From Bacteriovoracaceae bacterium UBA2428 (GTDB lineage: Bacteria; Bdellovibrionota; UBA2428): DNA of 8,006 nt. The stretch is from positions 46,633-54,638 of the forward strand of contig DDRA01000166.1 of assembly GCA_002343545.1 (NCBI GenBank), in the 5' to 3' direction. Positions within the stretch are counted from its first letter, which is position 1, and every line of letters starts with the position of its first letter. Below are positions 1 through 7,633 of this stretch, piece after piece. The notes under the pieces were generated by a model. The model was not told the DNA's origin. It saw only the letters and a program-made list of their open reading frames with translations, and did not search any database. Position numbers and translations under genes: made by a program.

Positions 1-2472
1 ACCGGCGGCTTCGAACGATTGACCTGCCTCGAGGTAGCGCTTCTGCTCTTCGAAAATCTTCGCGATCTTGACCCGGCCCTCGGCCGCGCGGGGCCGATCC
101 CGACCCGCCCGCGAATAGAACGCGACGGCCGAATCGTAGTTGCCCTGCTTGGCGTAGAGATCGCCGAGTTTGAGCCGAAGTTCGTAGGACTTCGGAAAGA
201 CGGCGATCGAGTCGCGAACGTAGCTAACCGCATCGGTCAGAAGGTCCATCGCCACGAGCGCGTCGGCGTACGCCAAGCGCAGGTGGATCGCCGCCGGATC
301 GGCATCGGTAAGGGCCTTCAGGTCGCCGATCGACTTCTTCGCATCGATTCCCGCGAGAATGCTGCAGTGGAAGAGAAGAAGCTGCGCGCGTTGCTTCAGC
401 TCGCCCGCGCCGTGGTTGAACGCGAGGGTCGCCGAACGAAGGCAATCCACGTTCTTGCCCTGTTCGAGCCAGTGACGCGCTAGGAAGAAGTGGCCCCAGG
501 CATCCTGCGGCGCTTGCTTAAGGTAAGCTTGAAAATCCTGCGTTGCCTTGTCGGGATCGCGCGCGATGGAATGCAAGACGCCGCTGAACTTGAGATCCTC
601 GGGCACGCTCGCGCGCGCCTGAACGACGCGATCCAAAGCATCGAGCGCTTCGTCGAAGCGATAGAGTTTCGCGTTCGCCCAAACGAGTCCGCCCTGGGCC
701 CGCACGTTCGCGGGTTCGAGCTTCGCCACGCTCCCGAAGACTTCGCGCGCCTTGGTAAAGTTTCCGTCGAGCGCCCAATGCTCGGCCGTCGTGAGCAGCG
801 CCGTCGCGCCGTTTGGGACGACTTGACCGAGGACTTCCAGCACCGCGAGGTCGCTCGCATTCAGTACGCCCTTCTCCGAGCGGGCGAGGATCTCCTGAAG
901 AATCGAGCTCGTGCTCAGCCCCTCCGCTTCGAAGTCCCACCAGGCTTTCGGGTCGATCGATTTTTCCTCGAGCATCCGACGGTTGTCGCGCGCACGGCTG
1001 GCGGTCTCCTGCCGAGCGAAGTTGTTCAGGAAGCTTTCGTAGTTCTTCCAGTAGAGAGTCTGGAAGGAATGCGGATAAAGGCTGAGCGACGAAAGGCCGG
1101 CCAGATAGAATCTCTGCGCGTTCTGCACCCGATTGGCCCGCACGTTGGCGAGCGCCGAAACGAGCCAAAGCTGCAAGCTCCGCGGATCCTCGTAGGCCAA
1201 CTGTACGAGCCAGTTTCCGACTTCGGCGGGTTTCGCACTAAGAGCCGCGCGGGCCTTCGCGCCGAGATCCAAGACCAAGCTATCGAGTTCGCTTCCGGCG
1301 ACGATCGAACGAAAAGCCCCCTTGCCATCCTGCGCGACCCAAGCGAACCAAGCCGCTTCGTCGGCCAGCGCTTTGGCGAGCGGCGACTCCCCGGCGGCGG
1401 CGAGACTAGGCACGGCTTCCTCGAAACGCCCTTCGATCATGTCACGGGCGCCCTTGAAGAGGGCCAGCATCTGCGCCGGCACGAGCCCGCGCGTGACGAG
1501 CTCGTCGAAGATCACGCGAGAGTCGCGCAACAGATTCGCCGAGAGGCCCGGCGATACGGGTTCCAAGCAGGCCGAAAGCCAAAGCGCGTCCCAGGCCAAG
1601 CGACCCCAATGCGAGGCGAGGCCGAGGATCTTCGGATCGGTCTCGGCGACGGCCTCGCGAAAATCCGCGAGCCACACGTGAGCGCCTTCGCCTTCGGGCA
1701 ATGGCCAACCCGGAACGCCTTCGAGCTGCGCCGGCAAAGCGGGTATCGCAAAGCTCTGTCCGGCGACGAGCGCCTCGATGGAGCGAAAATAAGCGAGTTT
1801 CGAAGCGCCGAGCGTGAGGGGACCGGCGGGCCGGTTGTCGGGGGCCGAATTTTTTTGGCCGACGAAGTAAAGCCCGCCGCCCAGGGCGGCGACAACGGCG
1901 AGCGGCAAGACCCACTTCGGCCGACCGCTCGAGGCCTCCGTTCGAGGCGCCGGAGGAGATGGCATCGCTTCCGGGGGCGACGCGAGGGAAGTGGGTACGG
2001 GCGGGCGGGTCGATCCGGACGGCGCGGATGTGCGAGGCGCCACCTCCGGGCGGGACGCGGGCGCGGAAGGGGAAGGCGCGGGGGCCGAAGGAAGCTTCGG
2101 AGTGAGCGCGTTCTTAGCGGCGACGATCTGCGTACGTTCGTCTTCCGATTCGTCCGCCGGTCGAGAAGCGACGACCGCCGGGGCCGAGGGAAGGTCCTTC
2201 TTCTTGGGCGCCGGAACGCCAAGTAAAGCTTCCTGCAAAGCATCGAAAAACTCGGTGTCGGAGCTCAGGGGCCGCCAAGCGCTTTCGCCCTCGACAAGAA
2301 CCGACTCGTCTCCCTTGAGACGCCCTTCGACGATGAACTTCAATCCATCGACCCGACTGTAGGGCCCGTAGATCTTGCCCGACGACATCCGGATTTGGAT
2401 GCGTCGGTCCGACCCTACGATCGTCGTTTCGGAGCGACCGATTTTGAAGATCCGAGAATTATCATCCGTCAT
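1..2472 (-). CDS. Membrane-anchored GYF_2-like/TPR protein, 3' end outside window
   Basis: I read an uninterrupted frame of 824 codons from ATG at 2472 down to base 1, with no stop, so the C-terminus is missing. Its ATG overlaps the nuoN stop codon as ATGA. Residues about 27-72 resemble a GYF_2 domain: IYGPYSR, then a helix, EGRLKGDE, and a closing AWRPL. Residues about 85-185 are a low-complexity Pro/Ala/Ser linker containing DERTQIV (111-117). Residues about 187-205 (WVLPLAVVAALGGGLYFVG) form one hydrophobic segment with Arg and Lys before it, which suggests the N-terminus is cytoplasmic and the rest periplasmic. Residues 210-560 look helical and Trp-rich, with no domain I recognise. From about 562 TPR-like pairs follow, for example LDGNFTKAREVF, RFDEALDAL, LYAKQGNYDSAVAFYSRAG and EEQKRYLEAGQSFEAAG at the edge. 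TPRs bind proteins, so a scaffold or assembly role is possible, but no function can be assigned. The architecture is confident; any role in complex I is inference from position. Confidence 0.9.
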   Translation of the reverse strand, partial: MTDDNSRIFKIGRSETTIVGSDRRIQIRMSSGKIYGPYSRVDGLKFIVEGRLKGDESVLVEGESAWRPLSSDTEFFDALQEALLGVPAPKKKDLPSAPAVVASRPADESEDERTQIVAAKNALTPKLPSAPAPSPSAPASRPEVAPRTSAPSGSTRPPVPTSLASPPEAMPSPPAPRTEASSGRPKWVLPLAVVAALGGGLYFVGQKNSAPDNRPAGPLTLGASKLAYFRSIEALVAGQSFAIPALPAQLEGVPGWPLPEGEGAHVWLADFREAVAETDPKILGLASHWGRLAWDALWLSACLEPVSPGLSANLLRDSRVIFDELVTRGLVPAQMLALFKGARDMIEGRFEEAVPSLAAAGESPLAKALADEAAWFAWVAQDGKGAFRSIVAGSELDSLVLDLGAKARAALSAKPAEVGNWLVQLAYEDPRSLQLWLVSALANVRANRVQNAQRFYLAGLSSLSLYPHSFQTLYWKNYESFLNNFARQETASRARDNRRMLEEKSIDPKAWWDFEAEGLSTSSILQEILARSEKGVLNASDLAVLEVLGQVVPNGATALLTTAEHWALDGNFTKAREVFGSVAKLEPANVRAQGGLVWANAKLYRFDEALDALDRVVQARASVPEDLKFSGVLHSIARDPDKATQDFQAYLKQAPQDAWGHFFLARHWLEQGKNVDCLRSATLAFNHGAGELKQRAQLLLFHCSILAGIDAKKSIGDLKALTDADPAAIHLRLAYADALVAMDLLTDAVSYVRDSIAVFPKSYELRLKLGDLYAKQGNYDSAVAFYSRAGRDRPRAAEGRVKIAKIFEEQKRYLEAGQSFEAAG

Positions 2473-3941
2473 CGAGCGAAGCCCTCGACGTATTCTACCC
2501 ATTGGGTCATCCGGCTAAAACCCAGAAGCGCCGCAAAGAGAAGAATCGTCGAGAGAACGCCCGCAAAAGTCGCCCCGAAGGACGCGCGGGTGCCGCTTTT
2601 CGCGGAAGTCCCCGCCTGGAAGAGGGGCATGAAGAGACGGAGGTAGTAAGCCAGGCCCAGGAGCGAGCCCAGCACGAGCACCGCCGCCGAAGCGACGTGA
2701 CCCGCGCGCCAGATGTCCTGGAGCAAGAGGTACTTACCCAGGAAGCCGGGCAGGGGGGGCAAGCCGGCGATCGAGAAGATCGCGAGCGCGAAGCTTCCCA
2801 CCATCCAAGCCGACCGCGGCGCCAAAAGCTCGCCCAGCTCCGAAACGGCCACGTCTTCGTGCGACGCTCGGCCCGAGCTCGAAATCATGGACTCCGTCCA
2901 CGCCAGTACGCAGATCAGCGCCGCACCGTAGAGCCCGAGCGCCACGAGCACCGAAGTCATCGACTCGGGACCGGCGGCCATCGCGAGCCCCGCGTATCCG
3001 GCGTTCGCGACGCCGGAATAGGCAAGCATCCGGCGGATCTTGGTCTGCGCGAGCGCGACCAAGTTACCGACGACCACGCTGATCATCGACAACGCCATCA
3101 AGACCTTGACGACTTCGGGAAGCGCGTAGGCCCCCGTCAACTGAAGCATAACCATGAGACCGGCGAAGACGCTGACCTTCGTGGCCGTTCCGAGGAAAGC
3201 CGCGACGCCCGTCGGGGATCCTTGGTAAACGTCCGCCGCCCACATGTGGAAGGGCGCCAGCGCGACCTTGAAGGCGAGCGAGACGCTCACCAGCAAGAAC
3301 GCCGTCACCGCGAGGGCCCGTCCGACCGGGCTGGGGCCCGAGAGCATCTCGCGCGTCTTCTCGAAATCGAGGCTGCCCGAGAAGCCGTAAAAGAGCGCGA
3401 TACCCATCAGCAAGATGGCCGAGGCGAAGGCGCCCATGAGCAGGTACTTAAGTCCCGCCTGCAGGCTCTTCTCGCGGTTCGTATCCAGGGCCACCAGGAT
3501 GAAGGCCGGAATCGAAAGGGTCTCAAGCGCCACGAAGAACGAAACCCAATCGCGCGTGCCCGGCAGGAGGGACATTCCCAAAACCGAGGTCAAAAGCAGC
3601 AAAAGCCACTCCGGATGGTCACGTTCTTCGGTGCTCTTCGTGAAGAACGCCGAAAGTAGGGCCAAGGCCGAAACGAGCGCCCCCGCGATGCGGGTCAACG
3701 CGTTCACTTCGAGCGAGGTACCGAAGACGAACTGCGGAGGAACACGAAGGTCCCAAACGAGGGCCAGCATGAAGGGCACGAGCACGATCGTGGCCAGCAC
3801 CCGAAGTGCCGCCCGCGACCAACGATAACCCGCGGCGATCGTCGCGAGCGCGAGACCCGCCGAGAGGTAAAGGTAGGGCGCCAAGGCCCGCCACTCGCCG
3901 CTATTCAGGGTAAAGACGGATTCGTCGAGAAACGAGTTCAT
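2469..3941 (-). CDS. nuoN: NADH-quinone oxidoreductase subunit N
   Basis: This 490-residue protein is an antiporter-like, proton-translocating subunit of the complex I membrane arm, close to the usual NuoN length (about 485 in E. coli). It is hydrophobic throughout, fitting about 14 transmembrane helices. The key membrane residues are present: Glu140 in ALETLSIPAF (TM5), Lys225 in LAFKVALAPFHMWAADVYQG (TM7), Lys255 in GTATKVSVF (TM8) and Lys403 in PGFLGKYLL (TM12). The Lys in TM12 and the HMWAADVYQGSPT signature separate NuoN from NuoM, which has Glu in TM12. The ATG lies 7 bases after the nuoM stop, with GAGG overlapping that stop as ribosome binding site. The 3' end overlaps the start of the TPR gene by 4 bases. 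Family assignment is secure. Confidence 0.97.
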   Translation of the reverse strand: MNSFLDESVFTLNSGEWRALAPYLYLSAGLALATIAAGYRWSRAALRVLATIVLVPFMLALVWDLRVPPQFVFGTSLEVNALTRIAGALVSALALLSAFFTKSTEERDHPEWLLLLLTSVLGMSLLPGTRDWVSFFVALETLSIPAFILVALDTNREKSLQAGLKYLLMGAFASAILLMGIALFYGFSGSLDFEKTREMLSGPSPVGRALAVTAFLLVSVSLAFKVALAPFHMWAADVYQGSPTGVAAFLGTATKVSVFAGLMVMLQLTGAYALPEVVKVLMALSMISVVVGNLVALAQTKIRRMLAYSGVANAGYAGLAMAAGPESMTSVLVALGLYGAALICVLAWTESMISSSGRASHEDVAVSELGELLAPRSAWMVGSFALAIFSIAGLPPLPGFLGKYLLLQDIWRAGHVASAAVLVLGSLLGLAYYLRLFMPLFQAGTSAKSGTRASFGATFAGVLSTILLFAALLGFSRMTQWVEYVEGFAR

Positions 3942-3948
3942 TTCCGGG

Positions 3949-5418
3949 TTACCTCAATTTCACCGCGAGCTCGCGGAGATCCGTTTCCGAAAGACCCAGC
4001 AAAGTCTGGGCGCCGAATCCAAGGTAAAGCATGAGCGCGATGAGCGGCAGGATCGCCGCCCACTCGTTCCAACCCAAACGCACCGGATGCGAAGCGACGA
4101 GCGACGAAGTCGGTCCGAACATCATCTTGCGAACAAGCGTCAGCATGTAAACCGCACCCAAGAGAACGCCGAGCGAAGCCAGCACGGCCGTCCAAGGCGC
4201 GACGGCGAAGGTCCCGACCAAGACCAGGAATTCGCCGACGAAGCCCGGCAGGCCCGGCATGCCAACGCTCGCGAAGACCGCGACCAAGAAAAGCGTCGCG
4301 ATCCAAGCGTGATCCTTGGCGAAGCCGCCGTAGGCGTCGAGTTCCCGGCTATGCGTGCGATCGTAGATCATGCCGAAGATGAGGAACATGGCTCCGGTGC
4401 TGAGTCCGTGCGCGATATTCTGGAAGACGGCGCCTTGCATGGCCTCGACGTTCCCGGAGAAAACCCCGAGGACCATGAATCCCAAGTGGGCCACCGACGA
4501 ATAGGCGATGAGTCGCTTGATGTCGGTTTGCTGCCAAGCCGCGAAGCTCCCGAGAAGGATGCCGGCGACTCCGAGCGCAAACATCAGCGGCGCCGCGGCC
4601 ATGGAGGCCTGCGGAACGATCGGCAAACACCAACGGAGAAGTCCGTAGACGCCGAGCTTCAAGAGAACGCCGGCCAGGATGACGGAACCGCCGGTGGGCG
4701 CTTCGGTGTGCGCGTCGGGTAACCAAGTGTGGAGCGGCCAGACGGGGATCTTGACGGCGAAAGCGGCGAAGAATCCCACGAAGAGCAACCCTTGCCACGA
4801 GTTCCACTGGCCGTCCCACGGCAACGCGAGCTGGGTGAGGCTGTGCCAGCCCAGATCCGAGACGTCCGGGCGGAAGGCCAACGCGACGATCGCTAGCAGC
4901 ATGAGCAGAGATCCGCCCATCGTCATCGCGAAGAACTTGAGCGCGGCGTAGACCCGGTTCTTCGATCCCCACTTGCCGATGAGGAAGTACATCGGAATGA
5001 GCATGAATTCCCAGAAGATGTAGAACGCCAGCGCGTCCGCCGCGAGGAGCGAACCGACCGTAGCTCCGTTCAGCACCGAAAAGAGTCCGAGGTAAGAACC
5101 ATCCAGCTTGTCCTTGCCGTAGGCGTAGAGCCCAAGGCAAAGCGACAAGATCACGGTGAGCCAGAGAAGCGGAAGGTTCAAGCCATCGATCCCGAGGCTG
5201 AGGCTCGACTTGAGCTGCGGCAGCCACTTCCACGAGTAGACGAGCGGAAAACCGCCGTTGCCGGCGATTTCGCGGCTCTGCCCGTGCACAAAGAACATGA
5301 GCGCGAGCCAAGCAAGCTGAAGAACCAAGTTGAAGACCTGGGCAAAGCGAGCCTTTTTTCCGAGAAGGAACAAGACGAGCGCGCCCACGAAGGGCAAGGC
5401 CAAGAAAAGAAGCGTCAT
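3949..5418 (-). CDS. nuoM: NADH-quinone oxidoreductase subunit M
   Basis: This 489-residue protein is the middle antiporter-like proton-pumping subunit of the complex I membrane arm, between NuoN and NuoL. Motifs seen are Glu137 in FYIFWEFMLIPMY (TM5), Lys223 in AVKIPVWPLHTWLPDAHTEA (TM7), Lys254 in GVLLKLGVYG (TM8), the QTDIKRLIAYSSVAHLGF segment with His311, and Glu396 in PGFVGEFLVL (TM12). The TM12 Glu and the PLHTWLPDAHTEAPT signature identify NuoM. I chose the ATG at 5418 (MTLLFLALPF) because it overlaps the nuoL stop as ATGA, follows a near-consensus Shine-Dalgarno sequence, and begins directly with the first membrane helix. An in-frame ATG at 5475 would add 19 Arg-rich residues and lie deep inside nuoL. 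E. coli NuoM is about 509 residues, so the length is ordinary. Confidence 0.97.
   Translation of the reverse strand: MTLLFLALPFVGALVLFLLGKKARFAQVFNLVLQLAWLALMFFVHGQSREIAGNGGFPLVYSWKWLPQLKSSLSLGIDGLNLPLLWLTVILSLCLGLYAYGKDKLDGSYLGLFSVLNGATVGSLLAADALAFYIFWEFMLIPMYFLIGKWGSKNRVYAALKFFAMTMGGSLLMLLAIVALAFRPDVSDLGWHSLTQLALPWDGQWNSWQGLLFVGFFAAFAVKIPVWPLHTWLPDAHTEAPTGGSVILAGVLLKLGVYGLLRWCLPIVPQASMAAAPLMFALGVAGILLGSFAAWQQTDIKRLIAYSSVAHLGFMVLGVFSGNVEAMQGAVFQNIAHGLSTGAMFLIFGMIYDRTHSRELDAYGGFAKDHAWIATLFLVAVFASVGMPGLPGFVGEFLVLVGTFAVAPWTAVLASLGVLLGAVYMLTLVRKMMFGPTSSLVASHPVRLGWNEWAAILPLIALMLYLGFGAQTLLGLSETDLRELAVKLR
3951..3955 (-). promoter_or_regulatory. Ribosome binding site of nuoN
   Basis: GAGGT on the minus strand, formed by the last sense codon of nuoM and the first base of its TAA stop. 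GAGG is 10 bases from the nuoN ATG. The overlap with the stop suggests ribosomes finishing nuoM can reinitiate on nuoN. Confidence 0.65.
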
Positions 5419-7322
5419 ACTGCCCACCACCTTACGAACAGAAGCACGAGCACGGTTCCGACGGCCAAATACCATCCATAGACTTGGACGCTGCCCGTAT
5501 GGAAGAGCGAAAGGACCTGACCCGAAATCCGGGCGCCGTCTCTCAGCGCATGCAAGAATCCGTTGATGACGTAGACATCCACGAACTTGGTGACCTTGCC
5601 CGTCGCGAATTTAAGCGGACGCAGAATCAAGAAGGCGTAGATTTCGTCGACGTAGAACTTGTTCTCGGAGACCCGGTGAAGAGCCGTCGCCTTCGACCCA
5701 CCGTGGCGGAAGACCCGGTATTTCGTGAAGGAGTACCACGCCACGCCGAGCGAGAGCGCCGAAACGACGCCCATCAAGATCCACTCCATCGCGTGGCTCA
5801 AGTGCCCTTCGTGACCGGCCGGGCTGACGCCGTACCAGCTTTGCAGCACCCAGTTCGAGAACTTCGTCGGGCCGTGGAAAACCTCCGGGGTCTCGAACCA
5901 ACCGACGAAGATCGAAAGCACCGCCAGTACGACGAGCGGAGCCAGCATGATCGGCGAGCTTTCGTGCGCGTGGGCCGCTTCCTTGGAACGCGCTTCGCCC
6001 CAGAACGCGAGGGTGTAGGCCCGGACCATGTAGAACGAAGTCACGAGGGCCGCCCCGATCAGGAGCATCCCCGGAACCGCGCCGCGAATCATCGCTTTCG
6101 CGATGATCATGTCCTTCGAGAAGAAACCCGACGTCAGCGGGAAGCCGATAATGGCCAAGACGCCGGCCAGGAAGGTCAAATGGGTCCACTTCATGTGGTG
6201 ACGAAGGCCGCCCATCTCGAAGAGGTCCTGCTTCTCGTGCATGCCGTGGATGACGGAACCCGCGCCGAGGAAGAGGAGCGCCTTGAAGCAAGCGTGCGTG
6301 ACGACGTGGAAGAGCGCCGCCGCGGGGCTGCCACAACCGAGCGCCACGAACATGAAGCCGAGTTGCGAAACGGTGGAGTAAGCGAGGACTTTTTTGATGT
6401 CGCGTTGGGTGAGCGCCGTAAGTGCGGCGATCCAAGCCGTCGCCAGGCCTCCCCACAGCACGACGTCCAGCACGGCCGGCTGGCCGGCAAAAATCGGCCA
6501 CACCCGGGTGATGAGGAAGACTCCCGAGGTCACCATTGTCGCGGCGTGGATGAGCGCCGAGACCGGAGTCGGACCGGCCATCGCGTCCGGCAGCCAAACG
6601 TAGAGCGGGATCTGCGCCGACTTACCGGTCGAAGCCCAGAAGATACCGGCCGCCGCCGTCAGCCAGACCCACGCGGGAATCTGGCCGGCCTGCGCGATCT
6701 CGACGAGCTTGCTCATCTCGAAAGTGCGCGTGTACGCGAAAATCACCATGAGCGCCAAGACGAAGCCCAGATCGCCGACGCGGTTCGTGACGAAGGCCTT
6801 CATGCCGGCCGCCGCGTTCTCGTCCTTCTCGAACCAAAATCCGATCAGAAGGTAGGAGCAGAGACCCACGCCTTCCCAACCGAGGAAGACCCCGACGAGG
6901 TTCGACGAAAGGATAAGGCTGAGCATGGCCGCGAGGAAAAGGTTCAAGTACGCGAAGAAGCGCCAAGGCGACTTGTCGTGCGACATGTATCCCGTCGCGT
7001 AGAGATGGATGAGCGAGCCGATGCCCGTCACAACGAGCAGCATGACCCGAGTCAAGGGCGTGACTTCGAGCTGGAAGGCGACTTCGAGGTCGCCCGTCTT
7101 CATCCAGGTGAACCAAGGGTCGAGGGCGAGCACGGTTCCGTGCGAGTCCGGAACGCGGCCGATCACCACCAACGTCACGATGAAGGCACCGACGGCCGCG
7201 GCGGTTCCCAGCAGTCCGGAGAGGATGCCGTTCTTCGAACGCAGGAAAACGCCGTTCAGGATGGCCCCGATCACGGGCAGCAAAATGATCCAACGGAGCA
7301 GGGGCTCAAGGGGAAGATCCAC
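5415..7322 (-). CDS. nuoL: NADH-quinone oxidoreductase subunit L
   Basis: This 635-residue protein is the distal antiporter-like proton-pumping subunit of complex I. Conserved residues are Glu150 in GWEGVGLCSYLLIGFW (TM5), Asp184 in NRVGDLGF, Lys234 in STGKSAQIPLYVWLPDAM (TM7), His259 in ALIHAATMV (TM8), Lys347 in THACFKALLFLGAGS, and Lys403 in GFFSKDMI (TM12). After TM15 (about 512-532) comes NKFYVDEIY and a polar/amphipathic stretch to about residue 605. This corresponds to the lateral helix that runs along NuoM and NuoN, and it is followed by the final membrane helix (YGWYLAVGTVLVLLF). The length is typical (613 in E. coli). The start is GTG, not ATG. An in-frame TAA sits immediately upstream, so no longer version exists, and the Shine-Dalgarno sequence fits this start. 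The 3' end overlaps nuoM by 4 bases. Confidence 0.98.
   Translation of the reverse strand: MDLPLEPLLRWIILLPVIGAILNGVFLRSKNGILSGLLGTAAAVGAFIVTLVVIGRVPDSHGTVLALDPWFTWMKTGDLEVAFQLEVTPLTRVMLLVVTGIGSLIHLYATGYMSHDKSPWRFFAYLNLFLAAMLSLILSSNLVGVFLGWEGVGLCSYLLIGFWFEKDENAAAGMKAFVTNRVGDLGFVLALMVIFAYTRTFEMSKLVEIAQAGQIPAWVWLTAAAGIFWASTGKSAQIPLYVWLPDAMAGPTPVSALIHAATMVTSGVFLITRVWPIFAGQPAVLDVVLWGGLATAWIAALTALTQRDIKKVLAYSTVSQLGFMFVALGCGSPAAALFHVVTHACFKALLFLGAGSVIHGMHEKQDLFEMGGLRHHMKWTHLTFLAGVLAIIGFPLTSGFFSKDMIIAKAMIRGAVPGMLLIGAALVTSFYMVRAYTLAFWGEARSKEAAHAHESSPIMLAPLVVLAVLSIFVGWFETPEVFHGPTKFSNWVLQSWYGVSPAGHEGHLSHAMEWILMGVVSALSLGVAWYSFTKYRVFRHGGSKATALHRVSENKFYVDEIYAFLILRPLKFATGKVTKFVDVYVINGFLHALRDGARISGQVLSLFHTGSVQVYGWYLAVGTVLVLLFVRWWAV
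5426..5433 (-). promoter_or_regulatory. Ribosome binding site of nuoM
   Basis: AAGGTGGT on the minus strand matches the AAGGAGGT consensus at 7 of 8 bases and ends 7 bases before the ATG at 5418, inside the last codons of nuoL. It decides in favour of this start over the in-frame ATG at 5475. Confidence 0.75.
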
Positions 7323-7324
7323 TT

Positions 7325-7332
7325 ATCACCTC
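7325..7332 (-). promoter_or_regulatory. Extended ribosome binding site of nuoL
   Basis: GAGGTGAT on the minus strand overlaps the nuoK TGA stop and lies 2 bases before the nuoL GTG (6 bases from GAGG). It matches the extended anti-Shine-Dalgarno complement (GGAGGTGATC). Together with the in-frame TAA directly before the GTG it fixes the nuoL start at 7322. Confidence 0.85.
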
Positions 7333-7633
7333 ATCCCTTCAAGGACTTGAAGTCGTCCAGGTATACCGAACCCGTACGACGGTAGAGCGCCACGAGAATC
7401 GACAAGGCGATGGCCGCTTCGGCCGCCGCCACGAGGATCACAAAGAGAAAGAGCGAGGAACCTTCGGCGTTCTTGTGGAAGTTCGAAAACGTCACCAACG
7501 CCAGGTTCACGCCGTTCAGCATGAGCTCGAGGCAAACGAGCGCGATGACGCCGGAACGACGGGCCAAGAAACCGACGACCCCCAGGGAGAAAAGCGCGAA
7601 CGCCAGACCCAGGTGAAACTGCAGCTCGCTCAT
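7331..7633 (-). CDS. nuoK: NADH-quinone oxidoreductase subunit K
   Basis: This 100-residue, three-helix subunit of the complex I membrane arm matches the usual NuoK length (about 100). It carries the two membrane glutamates known to be needed for activity in E. coli NuoK, at the same positions: Glu36 in LVCLELMLNGVNLA and Glu72 in LVAAAEAAIALSILVALYR. With NuoJ and NuoA it forms part of the proton path nearest the quinone site. The C-terminal tail is short and polar (YLDDFKSLKG). The ATG overlaps the nuoJ stop as ATGA and follows a clear TAAGGAG ribosome binding site. nuoL begins 8 bases after its TGA stop. Family and boundaries are both secure. Confidence 0.98.
   Translation of the reverse strand: MSELQFHLGLAFALFSLGVVGFLARRSGVIALVCLELMLNGVNLALVTFSNFHKNAEGSSLFLFVILVAAAEAAIALSILVALYRRTGSVYLDDFKSLKG

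Noticed and set aside
490..2226. Plus-strand open frame of 578 codons
   Set aside because: It is antisense to the GYF_2-like/TPR gene, whose frame is open throughout and has recognisable domains. The plus-strand product is Arg-rich and lacks domain features.
1512..2243. Minus-strand open frame of 243 codons in another frame of the TPR gene
   Set aside because: It is Arg/Pro/Ser-rich and overlaps the in-frame gene that starts in the nuoN stop. It has no ribosome binding site or domain to support it.
2440..2500. A terminator or promoter between nuoN and the TPR gene
   Set aside because: The genes overlap by 4 bases and I see no hairpin with a T-run or convincing -35/-10 pair at the junction.
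2502..3659. Plus-strand open frame of 385 codons
   Set aside because: It is antisense to nuoN, with a highly charged composition typical of a shadow frame.
5484..7385. Plus-strand open frame of 633 codons opposite nuoL
   Set aside because: It lies antisense to a clearly conserved nuoL. Its product is extremely rich in Arg, Asp, Glu and His with no recognisable domain, as expected for the opposite strand of a GC-rich, hydrophobic-protein gene.
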